Positions 54,193-63,683 of a DNA stretch of 64,000 nucleotides are shown here, piece by piece. The stretch covers positions 62,001-126,000 of the forward strand of contig NZ_AXAU01000020.1 in NCBI RefSeq assembly GCF_000472965.1, read 5' to 3'. The DNA comes from Bradyrhizobium murdochi (GTDB lineage Bacteria > Pseudomonadota > Alphaproteobacteria > Rhizobiales > Xanthobacteraceae). Position numbers and translations under genes: made by a program. A model generated the notes under the pieces. It was not told the DNA's origin, did not search any database, and worked only from the letters and a program-made list of their open reading frames with translations. Positions within the stretch are counted from its first letter, which is position 1; each line of letters opens with the position of its first letter.

Positions 54193-55578
54193 ATGACCAT
54201 TGACGCCCCGCTCGACATGCGTCCCGCTGCCGCCGTTCCGCCCGCGCCGGCCAACGGCCTGCTCACCTCGCCGATCCTGTCGACGCTGCTGACACTTGCG
54301 CTTCCCAACGCGATCGCCATGATCGGCACGACGCTGGTGGCGGTTGCCGAGACCGCCTATATCGGCCAGCTCGGCACCGAGCCGCTCGCCGGGATCGCAC
54401 TGGTATTTCCTTTCGTCATGCTGACGCAGATGATGTCGGCGGGCGCGATGGGCGGCGGCGTTTCCTCCGCCATCAGCCGCGCGCTCGGCGCCGGCGACCG
54501 CGACCGTGCGGCGACATTGGCCCTGCATGCGGCGATGATCGGCGCCTGCGCCGGGCTCTTTTTCGCGGCGACGATGCTGGCCTTCGGCCACGCGTTTTAC
54601 GCGCTGCTCGGCGGGCGCGGCGGCGTGCTCGAACAGGCCATGCAATATTCGAACGTGCTGTTCTCCGGCGCGATCGCGATCTGGCTGGTCAACACGCTGG
54701 CCTCCGTGGTGCGCGGCACCGGCGACATGCGGATTCCATCGATAGCGCTGATCGGCATCGCGCTGGTGCAGATCGCCGTTGGCGGCGCGCTGGGCCTTGG
54801 GCTGTTCGGACTGCCCGGGCTCGGCATGCGTGGCGTTGCCGCAGGCCAGCTCGCCGCTTTTGCGCTGGGGGCTATCTTCCTCGTCTGGTACCTCGTCAGC
54901 GGCCGCAGCCGGCTGACGCTGAACTTCAACGGCTTCAAATTCCAGCGCGACATGTTCTTCGACATTCTCAGGGTCGGCGCGGTGTCCTGCCTGTCGCCGC
55001 TGCAAACCGTGCTGACGGTGTTGATCTTCACCAAAATCCTGGCCGGCTATGGCACCGAGACGCTGGCCGGCTATGGCATGGGCTCGCGGCTGGAATTTTT
55101 GCTGACGCCGATCGCCTTCGCATTCGGCGTCGCCTCGGTGCCGATGGTCGGCATGGCCATTGGCGCGGGCCTCGTGACGCGCGCCCGGCAGGTGACGTGG
55201 ATCGCGGGCGCTGCGGCCGGCATTACCGTCGGGGCCATCGGAATGATTGTCGCGGCAAAACCGTCGCTCTGGGTTTCGATGTTCACCGGTGACCCCGGCG
55301 TCACCGCCGCCGCCAACGCCTATTTCATCTGGGCAGGCCCGGCCTTCGCGTTTTTCGGGATCGGCGTCAGTCTCTATTTCTCTTCGCAAGGTGCTGCGAA
55401 GGTCGGCGGTCCTGTGATGGCCGGCACCGCAAGGTTGCTGATCGTCGGGGGCGGCGGCTGGTGGCTGGCCTCCATGGGCGCGCCGGCATCGGCCTTGTTC
55501 GCACTGGTCGGCGCCGCGATGGTGGTTTACGGCCTCGGCACGGCGCTGTCGATCCGTCTGACCCCTTGGAGCAAATGA
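54193..55578 (+). CDS. MATE-family multidrug/toxin exporter
   Basis: A 461-residue membrane protein with twelve predicted helices in two pseudo-repeats of the MATE fold. Helix 1 begins SPILSTLLTLALPNAIAM and is followed by VAVAETAYIGQLGTEPLAGIALVFP, and the second half begins ILRVGAVSCLSPLQTVLTVLIF. Such transporters export cationic drugs, secondary metabolites or organic acids using sodium or proton gradients. No regulator is adjacent. The ATG at 54193 fits the polar N-terminus of about 25 residues. Confidence 0.92.
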   Translation: MTIDAPLDMRPAAAVPPAPANGLLTSPILSTLLTLALPNAIAMIGTTLVAVAETAYIGQLGTEPLAGIALVFPFVMLTQMMSAGAMGGGVSSAISRALGAGDRDRAATLALHAAMIGACAGLFFAATMLAFGHAFYALLGGRGGVLEQAMQYSNVLFSGAIAIWLVNTLASVVRGTGDMRIPSIALIGIALVQIAVGGALGLGLFGLPGLGMRGVAAGQLAAFALGAIFLVWYLVSGRSRLTLNFNGFKFQRDMFFDILRVGAVSCLSPLQTVLTVLIFTKILAGYGTETLAGYGMGSRLEFLLTPIAFAFGVASVPMVGMAIGAGLVTRARQVTWIAGAAAGITVGAIGMIVAAKPSLWVSMFTGDPGVTAAANAYFIWAGPAFAFFGIGVSLYFSSQGAAKVGGPVMAGTARLLIVGGGGWWLASMGAPASALFALVGAAMVVYGLGTALSIRLTPWSK

Positions 55579-55660
55579 TAACGGCAAGTTGCACCCAATC
55601 CGACGTTGCACAAATCTGATTTGTTGCTATGCAGGCCTGCTTTTTCGTAAGGAATGATTC

Positions 55661-56101
55661 ATGGCTTGCAGAACGGCTTTCATCATCGCTATCTCGGCGG
55701 CATTGCTGGCCGCGCCATCCGCCTTCGCGCAAGGCGCCGAGCCGACCGGCGTCTGGCTGACCCAGGCGGGCGATGCCAGGGTGAAAATCAGCAAATGCGG
55801 CGGTGGAATTTGCGGCGTGATCGTCGGGCTGAAGGAGCCGATCGATCAGGCCACCGGCAAGCCTCAGGTCGATGACAAAAATCCGAACCCGGCCCTGAAG
55901 CAGCGGCCGATGATCGGCCTTCCCCTGTTCAGCGGCATGAGCCCCAGCGGTCCCAACAAATGGTCGGGACAGATCTACAATGCCGACGACGGCGGCACCT
56001 ATGCCAGCAGCGTCTCGGTAACAGGCGCGGACACGCTAAAGGTCGAAGGCTGCGTCGGCGCGCTCTGCGGCGGCGAGAACTGGACGCGCGTGGGGCGGTG
56101 A
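55661..56101 (+). CDS. DUF2147-family exported protein
   Basis: A 146-residue protein with a signal peptide (about residues 1-25, ending SAFAQ). The mature chain has the DUF2147 pattern: GVWLTQAGDARVKISKCGGGICGVIVGLKEP, then GQIYNADDGGTYASSV and VEGCVGALCGGENWTRV, with four cysteines in two GxxCG-like pairs. The fold is a small beta-barrel of the lipocalin type in the periplasm; function is unknown. The ATG follows AAGGAATG. Confidence 0.9.
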   Translation: MACRTAFIIAISAALLAAPSAFAQGAEPTGVWLTQAGDARVKISKCGGGICGVIVGLKEPIDQATGKPQVDDKNPNPALKQRPMIGLPLFSGMSPSGPNKWSGQIYNADDGGTYASSVSVTGADTLKVEGCVGALCGGENWTRVGR

Positions 56102-56132
56102 ACGGGATACCCTTGATACCGCCGCCAGTTTC

Positions 56133-56217
56133 GTAGGGTGGGCAAAGCGCAGCGTGCCCACCATTCAAACTACGCTCTTGGAGGGATGGCGGGCACGCTA
56201 CGCTCTGCCCACCCTAC
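56133..56217. repeat. Palindromic intergenic repeat, family D copy 2
   Basis: GTAGGGTGGGCAAAGCGCAG and CGTGCCCACCATT face GGCGGGCACGCTACGC and GCCCACCCTAC. It lies between the convergent DUF2147 and DUF3095 genes and matches the element at 23762-23887 in its outer arms. Confidence 0.85.
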
Positions 56218-56229
56218 CGCTACTACCGA

Positions 56230-57384
56230 TCACGCCGCCATCGCCTTCAGCGCTGACGCCGCCGACGCGTAGCCGCCGCGGGCGCCATCGATGAAGTGGA
56301 CGTGATCGCTGCGCATCACCGAGGGCGCGAAGCAGGTCATCATCGCGGCGTCCTGCCGGTGCAGGCCGTAGCGCACGATCTTGGCTGACGCGGCCTTTGC
56401 CAGAATCTCCGTCAGCGCCCCCTCAAGCTCGACCGTGCAATCGAGGATCATCCGCAGGCCGTCGTCATATTTGCGGAAGTCGGAATTCTCCACCACCTGC
56501 TGCACGTAGTTCTTCGGCACGAAATTGCCGACCTTGATGCCGAACCGCATCACCACATAGGCCCAGAGCGTGACGGCGAGCACGACGGTGCGCCGCTTCA
56601 ACAGCGGCCCGCCGCGCGCGGCGCGCGCCTCATATTCGACGCCGGCCGGCGGCCAGCGCAGCGGCGGACCGTCCGGCGGCACCGGCCGGCCCGCGTCCGG
56701 GCTCTGCTCGACCAGCTTGATGACGTCCTCGATCACCTTGCGGAAGCGTTGCGGATCGGCGCCTTTGGCCGGCACCACCAGCACCGACAGAATGAGCCCG
56801 CGGCTCGAAGGAATTTCCTCGAACCGGCACGACAGCCCGGACAGATCGGGCTGCGTTCCCGGCTTCGCCGGCGGGACCGCGAATTCGCCCCGCTTCATCG
56901 CGGCATCCGCCCATCCCAGCCCGCCGCCGGAAAACATCGCATAGGATAGATTGGACGACGGCCCGAAGCGGGCGACTTTGATATCGAGGCCCTGCGCGCG
57001 AACGTCCTTCACCGGCACCAGCGCCACCCGCATCATCAGATCGAGATCGGCCCTGACCCAGGCCGCAGTCGCTGCGAGCGCCTCGCGCGCGCGCGAAAGG
57101 TCGGTCGGCGACACCGCTAAGCTCGCACCGTCGCCGCCGAACACGAACGGAAACTCGCGGCCATCAAGCGCATTGGTCACGGCCGCAATCACGGCAGCGC
57201 CGGCCATGTTGACCGCCTTGTAGCGCTGATTGGCGATAGCCTTGGTCGACTCGACGATGTCGGCGACGCCGACGGTCCAGTCGTCCGGCAACGGCGTATA
57301 CAGCGCCGGATCCATCAGGCTGCCGAAGCCGCGAAAGACCGGGATCGCGCCATAGAAAATGTCGGTGCCGTCAGACGTCGTCAT
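56230..57384 (-). CDS. DUF3095-family protein, cyclase-like signature
   Basis: A 384-residue protein of the DUF3095 family. Its N-terminal part has VGVADIVESTKAI with D42 and FVFGGDGAS with D85; the two aspartates are 43 residues apart, exactly the distance of the metal-binding pair in the class III cyclase at 3123-4934. A hydrophobic stretch (RRTVVLAVTLWAYVVMRFG) occurs near residue 275. A divergent nucleotide-cyclase-like fold is therefore suggested, but catalysis is unproven. ATG at 57384. Confidence 0.85.
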   Translation of the reverse strand: MTTSDGTDIFYGAIPVFRGFGSLMDPALYTPLPDDWTVGVADIVESTKAIANQRYKAVNMAGAAVIAAVTNALDGREFPFVFGGDGASLAVSPTDLSRAREALAATAAWVRADLDLMMRVALVPVKDVRAQGLDIKVARFGPSSNLSYAMFSGGGLGWADAAMKRGEFAVPPAKPGTQPDLSGLSCRFEEIPSSRGLILSVLVVPAKGADPQRFRKVIEDVIKLVEQSPDAGRPVPPDGPPLRWPPAGVEYEARAARGGPLLKRRTVVLAVTLWAYVVMRFGIKVGNFVPKNYVQQVVENSDFRKYDDGLRMILDCTVELEGALTEILAKAASAKIVRYGLHRQDAAMMTCFAPSVMRSDHVHFIDGARGGYASAASALKAMAA

Positions 57385-57469
57385 GGCGATCTGCGCTACT
57401 CCGCGTTCCCGGCATTCCTAGCAGATACGGCCAGTCCTGGAATTCGGTTCAAACAGGCGACCGAATGTC

Positions 57470-59338
57470 CTACCCTTTTGCGATCCCCCGCAGCACCAAC
57501 TGGTTGAGCCGGTTGGCAAACGCCGCCGGATCTTCCGGCAGTTCGCCGTCGAGGATCTGCGCCTGCTCCAACAGCAGGAACGACAGGTCCCTGGCCGCGT
57601 CCTTGTCGCCGGCAATCGCCGCGACCAGGGGATGGCGCATGTTGATCTCGAGGATCGGCTTGGTAGTCGGCCCCTTATTCTGCATTGCGAGCAGCCGCTC
57701 GAGCATGCGGTCCTGTGCGCCGCCGCCGGCGACGAGGCACGACGCGCTCGAGGTCAACCGCTGCGAGGCGCGAACGTCGGAGACGCGCTCGCCGAGCGCG
57801 TCCTTGATCAGCGCGATCGTCGTGGCTTCATCGGCGCCGCCTTCGTCCTTCTTGTCCTCGGCCTTTTCATCCAACAGCGGAATCAGTCCGAAATCGATAT
57901 CCCCCTGGCTTAAGGATTTCAGTGGCTTGCCGCCAAAATCGAGCGACGCGGAGGTCCAGAACGCGTCGACCGGATCGATCAGCAGCAGCACCTCGATGCC
58001 GCGGGCGGTTGCGGACTCGAGCTTCGGATTCGACTTCAGCCGTTCGACGCTCTCGCCGGTAAGATAATAGACGTCGGTCTGGTTCGGCTTAAGGTCCTCG
58101 ACATATTGCTTCAGCGAACGCCCCTCGCCCTTTGTCGTGGTGAAGCGCGACAATGCGAGCAGCTTCTCGCGGCGCTCAAAGTCCTCCCAGATGCCTTCCT
58201 TGATCACAGGGCCGAACGCGTCCCAGATTTTTGCGAACGCTTCCGGCTCCTTTTCGCCGAGGCTTTCCAGCTCCGATATCACGCGGCCGGTAACGGCCTT
58301 TCGGATCTGCGCGAGCTGCGGATTGTTCTGCAGCATCTCCCGCGAGATGTTGAGCGGCAGGTCTTCGCTGTCGATCACGCCGCGGATGAAGCGCAGATAG
58401 GCCGGCAAGAGATCGGCGTCGTCGGCGATGAAGACGCGGCGGACATAGAGCTTGACCTTGCCCTTGCGCGCCTGATCGAACAGGTCGAACGGCTTTGTCG
58501 ACGGCGCAAACAGCAGCACCGCGTAGGATTGCCGGCCTTCGGCGCGATAATGCAGCGTCATCGCCGGTTCGTCGAATGCGCCGGCGACCTGCTGATAGGC
58601 CTGCTTGTAGTCTTCCGCCTTGAGCTCCGATTTCGGCCGCTGCCATAGCGCGCTGGCCGAATTGATCTGGCGCGGCTCGCCCTCCTCCGGCACCAGTTCG
58701 ATCGGAAACTGGATGTTGTCGGACCAGGCGCGGACGACACGTTCGATCTCGTAGGTCTCGAGATATTTTGATGCCTCTTTCTTCAGGTGCAGGACGATCT
58801 CGGTGCCGCGCGCGACGCGCGTGGCGTCTTCGTCGCTGGCTTGAGCGATTTCAAATCCGCTGCCGCCGGAGGACGACCAGACGAAGACCTGATCGGAACC
58901 GGCGCGGCGGCTGGTGACGACGATGCGCTCGGCGACCATGAACGCCGCATAGAAGCCGACGCCGAACTGGCCGATCAGGTTGGCGCCGTCTTTGGCCTCG
59001 GTGAGGCGCGAAAGAAACGACTTTGTGCCGGAGCGCGCGATGGTGCCGAGATTGTCGATCAGCTCCTGGCGGTCCATGCCGATGCCGCTGTCGACGACGC
59101 TAAGCGTATTGGCCTTCTTGTCCGGCGCGATACGGATCTTGGGCGGCGCGCCGTCGGCGATCAGCTCAGGCGCTGATATCGCCTCATAGCGCAGCTTGTC
59201 GCAGGCGTCGGATGCATTCGAGATCAGCTCGCGCAGGAAGATTTCGGTCTCCGAATAGACCGAGTGCACCATCAGGTTCAGAAGCTCGGCGACCTCGGCC
59301 TGGAACGGCTGGGATTCGGGGGCAGTGGTGGTCGTCAT
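57470..59338 (-). CDS. htpG: Hsp90-family chaperone HtpG
   Basis: A 622-residue ATP-dependent chaperone of full length. The N-terminal GHKL ATPase domain has FLRELISNASDACDKLRYEA, SVVDSGIGMD and GQFGVGFYAAFMV. The middle domain carries VRRVFIADDADLLPAYLRFIRGVIDSEDLPLNISRE, and the C-terminal dimerisation domain starts near residue 500. It stabilises client proteins in the cytosol. The ATG at 59338 (MTTTTAPESQPFQAEV) is chosen; the frame extends to 59407 without support. Confidence 0.97.
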   Translation of the reverse strand: MTTTTAPESQPFQAEVAELLNLMVHSVYSETEIFLRELISNASDACDKLRYEAISAPELIADGAPPKIRIAPDKKANTLSVVDSGIGMDRQELIDNLGTIARSGTKSFLSRLTEAKDGANLIGQFGVGFYAAFMVAERIVVTSRRAGSDQVFVWSSSGGSGFEIAQASDEDATRVARGTEIVLHLKKEASKYLETYEIERVVRAWSDNIQFPIELVPEEGEPRQINSASALWQRPKSELKAEDYKQAYQQVAGAFDEPAMTLHYRAEGRQSYAVLLFAPSTKPFDLFDQARKGKVKLYVRRVFIADDADLLPAYLRFIRGVIDSEDLPLNISREMLQNNPQLAQIRKAVTGRVISELESLGEKEPEAFAKIWDAFGPVIKEGIWEDFERREKLLALSRFTTTKGEGRSLKQYVEDLKPNQTDVYYLTGESVERLKSNPKLESATARGIEVLLLIDPVDAFWTSASLDFGGKPLKSLSQGDIDFGLIPLLDEKAEDKKDEGGADEATTIALIKDALGERVSDVRASQRLTSSASCLVAGGGAQDRMLERLLAMQNKGPTTKPILEINMRHPLVAAIAGDKDAARDLSFLLLEQAQILDGELPEDPAAFANRLNQLVLRGIAKG

Positions 59339-59439
59339 ACGGGGGCTCGCAATGCAAACAGGGCAAGACGGGAAGCCCTGATATAACGATGCCATCTGGG
59401 GTGGCAAGATTGCGACGACGCGCCAACAGCTTTGCCCCC

Positions 59440-61413
59440 TTACCGCTCGACGAAAGCGCGCTGGAACTGATCCAGAATCGGCTTGAAAAGGTAGCTGAGC
59501 ATGGTCCGGCTGCCGGTCTGCATGAACACTTCCGCGGGCATGCCGGAGCTGAGCTGCAGCCCGGCGAGACGTCGGCGCTCCTCTTCCGGCAGCATGATCC
59601 GGACCGTGAAATAGGACGTGCCGGTCTGCTGGTCGCGGGTGGTGTCGGGCGAGACGTACGACACCTGACCGATCAATTGCGGCGTCACCCGCTGGTTGAA
59701 GGCCGAGAAGCGAACGAAAGCCTGCTGGCCCTTGCGCACCTGATCGATATCGTTCGGCTGCAACCGCGCCTCGATCTGCAGATCGTCGGAATCCGGTACC
59801 ACTTCCATGACGGTGTCGCCGCCGCGAATGACCCCGCCGATGGTGTGCACGGTAAGCTGGTGAATCACGCCCGACGTCGGCGCGCGCATCTCGATGCGCT
59901 CGAGCACGTCGCGTGCCGCGATGCTTCGTTCGCTGAGTTCGGCCTCCTTGCCCTGCGCCTCGCCGAGTTCCTTGACGACTTCGGTGCGGACATCCTGGTC
60001 GAGCCTGACCATCTGAAGCTTTGCTTCGTCGATCTTGTTTTTGGTCTCGGCGATCGTGGAGATTAGCTGGCCGCGTTCGCCTTCGATTCTCGCGCTCTCG
60101 CGCTGCAGGGTCGTGAGCCGCGCCAGCGGCACCAGACGCTTGTCGAAAAGGTCCTGAACGCCGGTGAGTTCGCCGGTGATCAGTTCCAGTTGCTTGGCCT
60201 TGGACGCAACCTGCGCGTCGAGGCCGACGATCTCATCGCCAAGCTGCGTTACCTTGCTCTGCAACAGCTCCTTCTGGCTCTCGCGCGCCGTTACCCGCGC
60301 CCTGAACAGCGAAGCCTCGGAGGCCAGCAGCGTTTTAACACCGGGATCGTCAAGCCGCGCCGACATCTCGGCCGGTATCGCCGGCCGGGGCAGACCGTCG
60401 CGCTCGGCGGTCAGCCGCGCGATCTTCGCCCGCATTTCATCGAGCTGCTTGCTCACCACCTGCAGGCTGGCTTGCGCCTGCGTCGAATCCAGCCGCAGCA
60501 ACAGATCGCCGGCGTTGACCCGCATGCCGTTGTGGACCGGGATCTGCGCGACCACACCGCCGGTCGGATGCTGGATGGTCTTGACGTTGGACTGCACAAC
60601 CAGATTGCCCGGCACCACGACCGCGCCTGACAGCGGCACGAATGCCATCCAACCGCCTGCCAGCCCGCCGACGACGAGCAGCGCCCGCAAGCCCGTGCGC
60701 AATTCACGCTCGAAGGCGCGCGCCGCCCGCAGCACGATGCTCTCGCCCGGCGCGTCCGCTACATCGGCCGATCCATCGCGGTTGGCAAGGAAGGCAACCC
60801 CTGCGGTCAGGCCAGTGCGAACGACCCGTGTCACGGAACGCTCGCGCGGCACGGCGCCCGCAGGGGCCGGCGGCGCCAATTGGGGAGCCTCGATGCGAGG
60901 CGGCTCCCGCCGGTCGTCGATCTGCAAAAGCTCCGGTCTCGACCTCGGCATGTTCATGAGCGACGGATCGTCCGGCGCGATGATCGGACCGCGCGCCTGC
61001 CGCTCGTTCAGCCTTGGATTGCTGCGCGCGCTGGCCGTCGGAGGCAGGGTCATGAATTGCGGCTCGCGCGCGACACGTCCGCCGCGCGCCGCCGGAGGTT
61101 CGGCGTCGATAACTTCGGACCGGGACCCAAAGGGGCCGAGCCAATCCAGCACCCGTCCCATCTTGCCCTTTTTCTTCGACCGCTTCGGCCGGGCGGGACG
61201 CGAACGCCGCGCGCCGGGACGTGGTTCGTCATTCGCCGGACGACGAAGCGGCGGCCGCTGATCCGGCAGATTGTCGAGTTCGAACGCCTGCCGCAATCGC
61301 TGCAGTTCAAGGATCAGCGCCTGGCCCTGCGGCGCCACGACCTCGTCGTCCGCTCCGCCGGCTCGGCGGCGCACTGTTCTTTCATCGGTGTGTACGTGAT
61401 CGAAATTCCTCAT
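59440..61413 (-). CDS. Type I secretion adaptor (HlyD/PrtE family) with long N-terminal extension
   Basis: A 657-residue membrane-fusion protein. Residues 1-240 are an unusual cytoplasmic region, Arg/Pro-rich and probably disordered, where HlyD relatives have 20-40 residues. Then come one membrane helix (about residues 241-262), the lipoyl-like half (IQHPTGGVVAQIPVHNGMRVNAGD), a long coiled coil (about residues 310-490), the second lipoyl half (RAPTSGVIHQLTVHTIGGVIRGGDTVMEVVP) and the C-terminal beta-barrel. It joins the ABC exporter to an outer-membrane channel such as TolC, which is not encoded here. Its ATG overlaps the end of the exporter gene by four bases. Confidence 0.92.
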   Translation of the reverse strand: MRNFDHVHTDERTVRRRAGGADDEVVAPQGQALILELQRLRQAFELDNLPDQRPPLRRPANDEPRPGARRSRPARPKRSKKKGKMGRVLDWLGPFGSRSEVIDAEPPAARGGRVAREPQFMTLPPTASARSNPRLNERQARGPIIAPDDPSLMNMPRSRPELLQIDDRREPPRIEAPQLAPPAPAGAVPRERSVTRVVRTGLTAGVAFLANRDGSADVADAPGESIVLRAARAFERELRTGLRALLVVGGLAGGWMAFVPLSGAVVVPGNLVVQSNVKTIQHPTGGVVAQIPVHNGMRVNAGDLLLRLDSTQAQASLQVVSKQLDEMRAKIARLTAERDGLPRPAIPAEMSARLDDPGVKTLLASEASLFRARVTARESQKELLQSKVTQLGDEIVGLDAQVASKAKQLELITGELTGVQDLFDKRLVPLARLTTLQRESARIEGERGQLISTIAETKNKIDEAKLQMVRLDQDVRTEVVKELGEAQGKEAELSERSIAARDVLERIEMRAPTSGVIHQLTVHTIGGVIRGGDTVMEVVPDSDDLQIEARLQPNDIDQVRKGQQAFVRFSAFNQRVTPQLIGQVSYVSPDTTRDQQTGTSYFTVRIMLPEEERRRLAGLQLSSGMPAEVFMQTGSRTMLSYLFKPILDQFQRAFVER

Positions 61414-63257
61414 GATGAAACACTTTCGGCAAGTGATGCGCGCTGATCTGCCTTTGCCTGCGGTGGGCCTGGCGGCGATCCCGGCGCCCCCTTGCCGTTG
61501 GCGTTGCGGACGCGCGCGAAGACTTCTTCGCGCGGGCCGAACGCGATCGCCTTGCCCTCATAGAGCACCATCGTCATATCAAGCGCGGAAAGCGCGCTCG
61601 GGCGGTGTGAGATGACGACGACGATGGATTTGTTCTGGCGCACGATGGCGATGGCGCGGGTCAAGGCGTTCTCACCGTCGGCATCCAGATTGGCGTTGGG
61701 CTCGTCGAGAACGATCAGAAACGGATCGCCGAATACCGCCCGCGCCAGGCCAACGCGCTGCTTCTGTCCGGCCGACAGCGAGATGCCGCCCGCCCCTATT
61801 CGCGTCGCATAACCTTCCGGCAGACGCAGGATGATGTCATGGACGCCGGCGATCTGGGCGGCCTTGAGGATGGCATCGGAAGTTGCGTGTTCGTCGAAAC
61901 GGCAGATGTTCTCCGCCACCGTGCCGTCAAACAAGCCGACGTCCTGCGGCAGATAGCCGACGTGCCGGCCGAGATCCTCGTTGCGCCATTGATCGAGGGA
62001 GGCGCCGTCAAGCCGCACCGCGCCGCGATGCGCTGGCCAGATTCCAACCAGCGCCTTGGAAAGCGAAGTCTTGCCCGACGCGCTGGCGCCCAGCAGCGCC
62101 AGCCCCGCGCCGGCCTTGAGCGAAAACGTGACGCCAGACACGATCGGCATGTCGAAACCGGGCGCTGCCACCGCGAGATTTTGCACCGACAATTCGCGGC
62201 AGGGACGCGGCAGCATGACCGGCGGCGCCGGAGGCGGCGCGGTCGCCTTGCAGATGTCGCGCAGACGGGCGAGGCCCTGGCGGGCGGCGGCCAGTTGCTT
62301 CCAGGTGCCGAGCGCGATTTCAACCGGTGCGAGCGCGCGCCCCATCAGGATCGACGACGCGATCATGACACCGCCCGACGCTTTGTCGACCACGACGAGA
62401 TAGGCGCCGATACCGAGCATTCCCGATTGCAGAATGTAGCGCAGCACCTTCGCGGCCGAACCGAGATTGGCATAGACGTCGGTGGCGCGGATGTTTTCCT
62501 GCAGGTAGCGCTCGTTGGCCTGCGACCAGCGCGCCGTCAACCGGTCCGTCATGCCGAGCGCGCGGACGATTTCCGCGTTGCGCTGCGTCGCATCCGCCAG
62601 CACCTGGCGCTGTGCGTTCATGTCCATCGCCGCCTTGGCCGAATTGCGCGAGATCCGCTCGGTCAGCAAAGTCATCGCAATGATCGCCGCAGTACCCAGC
62701 AGCGCCGTGAAGCCGATCGCGGGGTGAAACAGAAACAGCCCGATCAGAAAGACCGGAATCCACGGCATGTCCAGGAATGCCGTCGGCCCCATGCCCGACA
62801 TGAAAGTGCGCACCTGGTCGAGATCGCGCAGCGGCTGCTGCATCAGGACCGGCTTGACGCCGCGCAGCGGCAAGGTGGCGAGCGCCGAATGGATCGAGCC
62901 TTGCAGGCCGGCATCGAACAGCGTTGCGACCCGGCACAGCATCCGCGACCGCATTGCATCGAAATATCCCTGCACCAGATAGGCGAACAGCACCATCAGG
63001 GACAGGCCGAACAGGGTCGCGAGGTTACGGCTCGGAATCACCCGATCGTACACCTGCAACATATAGAGTGGGCCCGACAGCATCAGGATGTTGATGACGC
63101 CGCTGAATACGGCAACGCCGATCATGCGGCGCGCACTGGCGCGCAGCGCAATGGTGACGGGATCGTCGCCGGCCAGCGTCGAACGCAGGCCCGAAACAGC
63201 GCGAAGCGCCGACGCTGCCCGCGCTCGGTCCTGTGCCTGGCCCTGAGCGATACTCAT
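61410..63257 (-). CDS. Type I secretion ABC exporter (PrtD/HasD family)
   Basis: A 615-residue fused ABC exporter. Residues 40-330 form the six-helix membrane domain (FSGVINILMLSGPLYMLQVYDRVIPSRN) and the C-terminal 250 residues the ATPase domain with Walker A LLGASASGKTSL, signature LSAGQKQRVGLARAVFG and Walker B FLIVLDEPNANLD. No C39 peptidase domain precedes it, so it is of the PrtD type that exports substrates with uncleaved C-terminal signals. It forms an operon with the adaptor gene downstream and is divergent from a large gene starting at 63684, the probable substrate. Confidence 0.94.
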   Translation of the reverse strand: MSIAQGQAQDRARAASALRAVSGLRSTLAGDDPVTIALRASARRMIGVAVFSGVINILMLSGPLYMLQVYDRVIPSRNLATLFGLSLMVLFAYLVQGYFDAMRSRMLCRVATLFDAGLQGSIHSALATLPLRGVKPVLMQQPLRDLDQVRTFMSGMGPTAFLDMPWIPVFLIGLFLFHPAIGFTALLGTAAIIAMTLLTERISRNSAKAAMDMNAQRQVLADATQRNAEIVRALGMTDRLTARWSQANERYLQENIRATDVYANLGSAAKVLRYILQSGMLGIGAYLVVVDKASGGVMIASSILMGRALAPVEIALGTWKQLAAARQGLARLRDICKATAPPPAPPVMLPRPCRELSVQNLAVAAPGFDMPIVSGVTFSLKAGAGLALLGASASGKTSLSKALVGIWPAHRGAVRLDGASLDQWRNEDLGRHVGYLPQDVGLFDGTVAENICRFDEHATSDAILKAAQIAGVHDIILRLPEGYATRIGAGGISLSAGQKQRVGLARAVFGDPFLIVLDEPNANLDADGENALTRAIAIVRQNKSIVVVISHRPSALSALDMTMVLYEGKAIAFGPREEVFARVRNANGKGAPGSPPGPPQAKADQRASLAESVSS

Positions 63258-63683
63258 TGAACTGCCCTACGACCCGCTCGATCGGGTCTCCCTGCAGGTC
63301 TCCTTGACGCGCGATGCGGACCATTTTTCGGCAACAATGCGACGAATGCCGATTGTTCAAGTTCGCTCGTGGGTAGAACGGTGGCAAACGCTCGGTGGTT
63401 GCCGAAACGGCGTGCACACCTCCGGCTAAGATGCCGGCACCGACACGGCGTGTCAGACAAGGGCTGCGATGCCCTTGTCGCGCGCGCTTCATTCGCCGTT
63501 TTCCCGCACGGCGTGTGTCATGGATTCGTCCGTCTATCACCTTGCTTCGGCGCTCATTGGTCGCTGTGTCGGCCGAATGACGCCATGAAGCTAAATGATC
63601 CTTCACCATGCGCGACGTCCCGCCCCTGGCGGATGGCCGCGCCTATGCATCAATGGATTTGACTGGACAGCAGGGGACGAACA
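63258..63683. other. 426-bp divergent intergenic region of the secretion locus
   Basis: No gene is supported. It holds the two divergent promoters and several hairpins, the best being GACAAGGGC-TGCGAT-GCCCTTGTC (63456-63479, 9-bp perfect stem) directly preceded by GACACGGCGTGTC (63442-63454), plus CCGGC-TAAGAT-GCCGG near 63422. They could be operators or leader structures of the secreted-protein mRNA. Confidence 0.6.
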
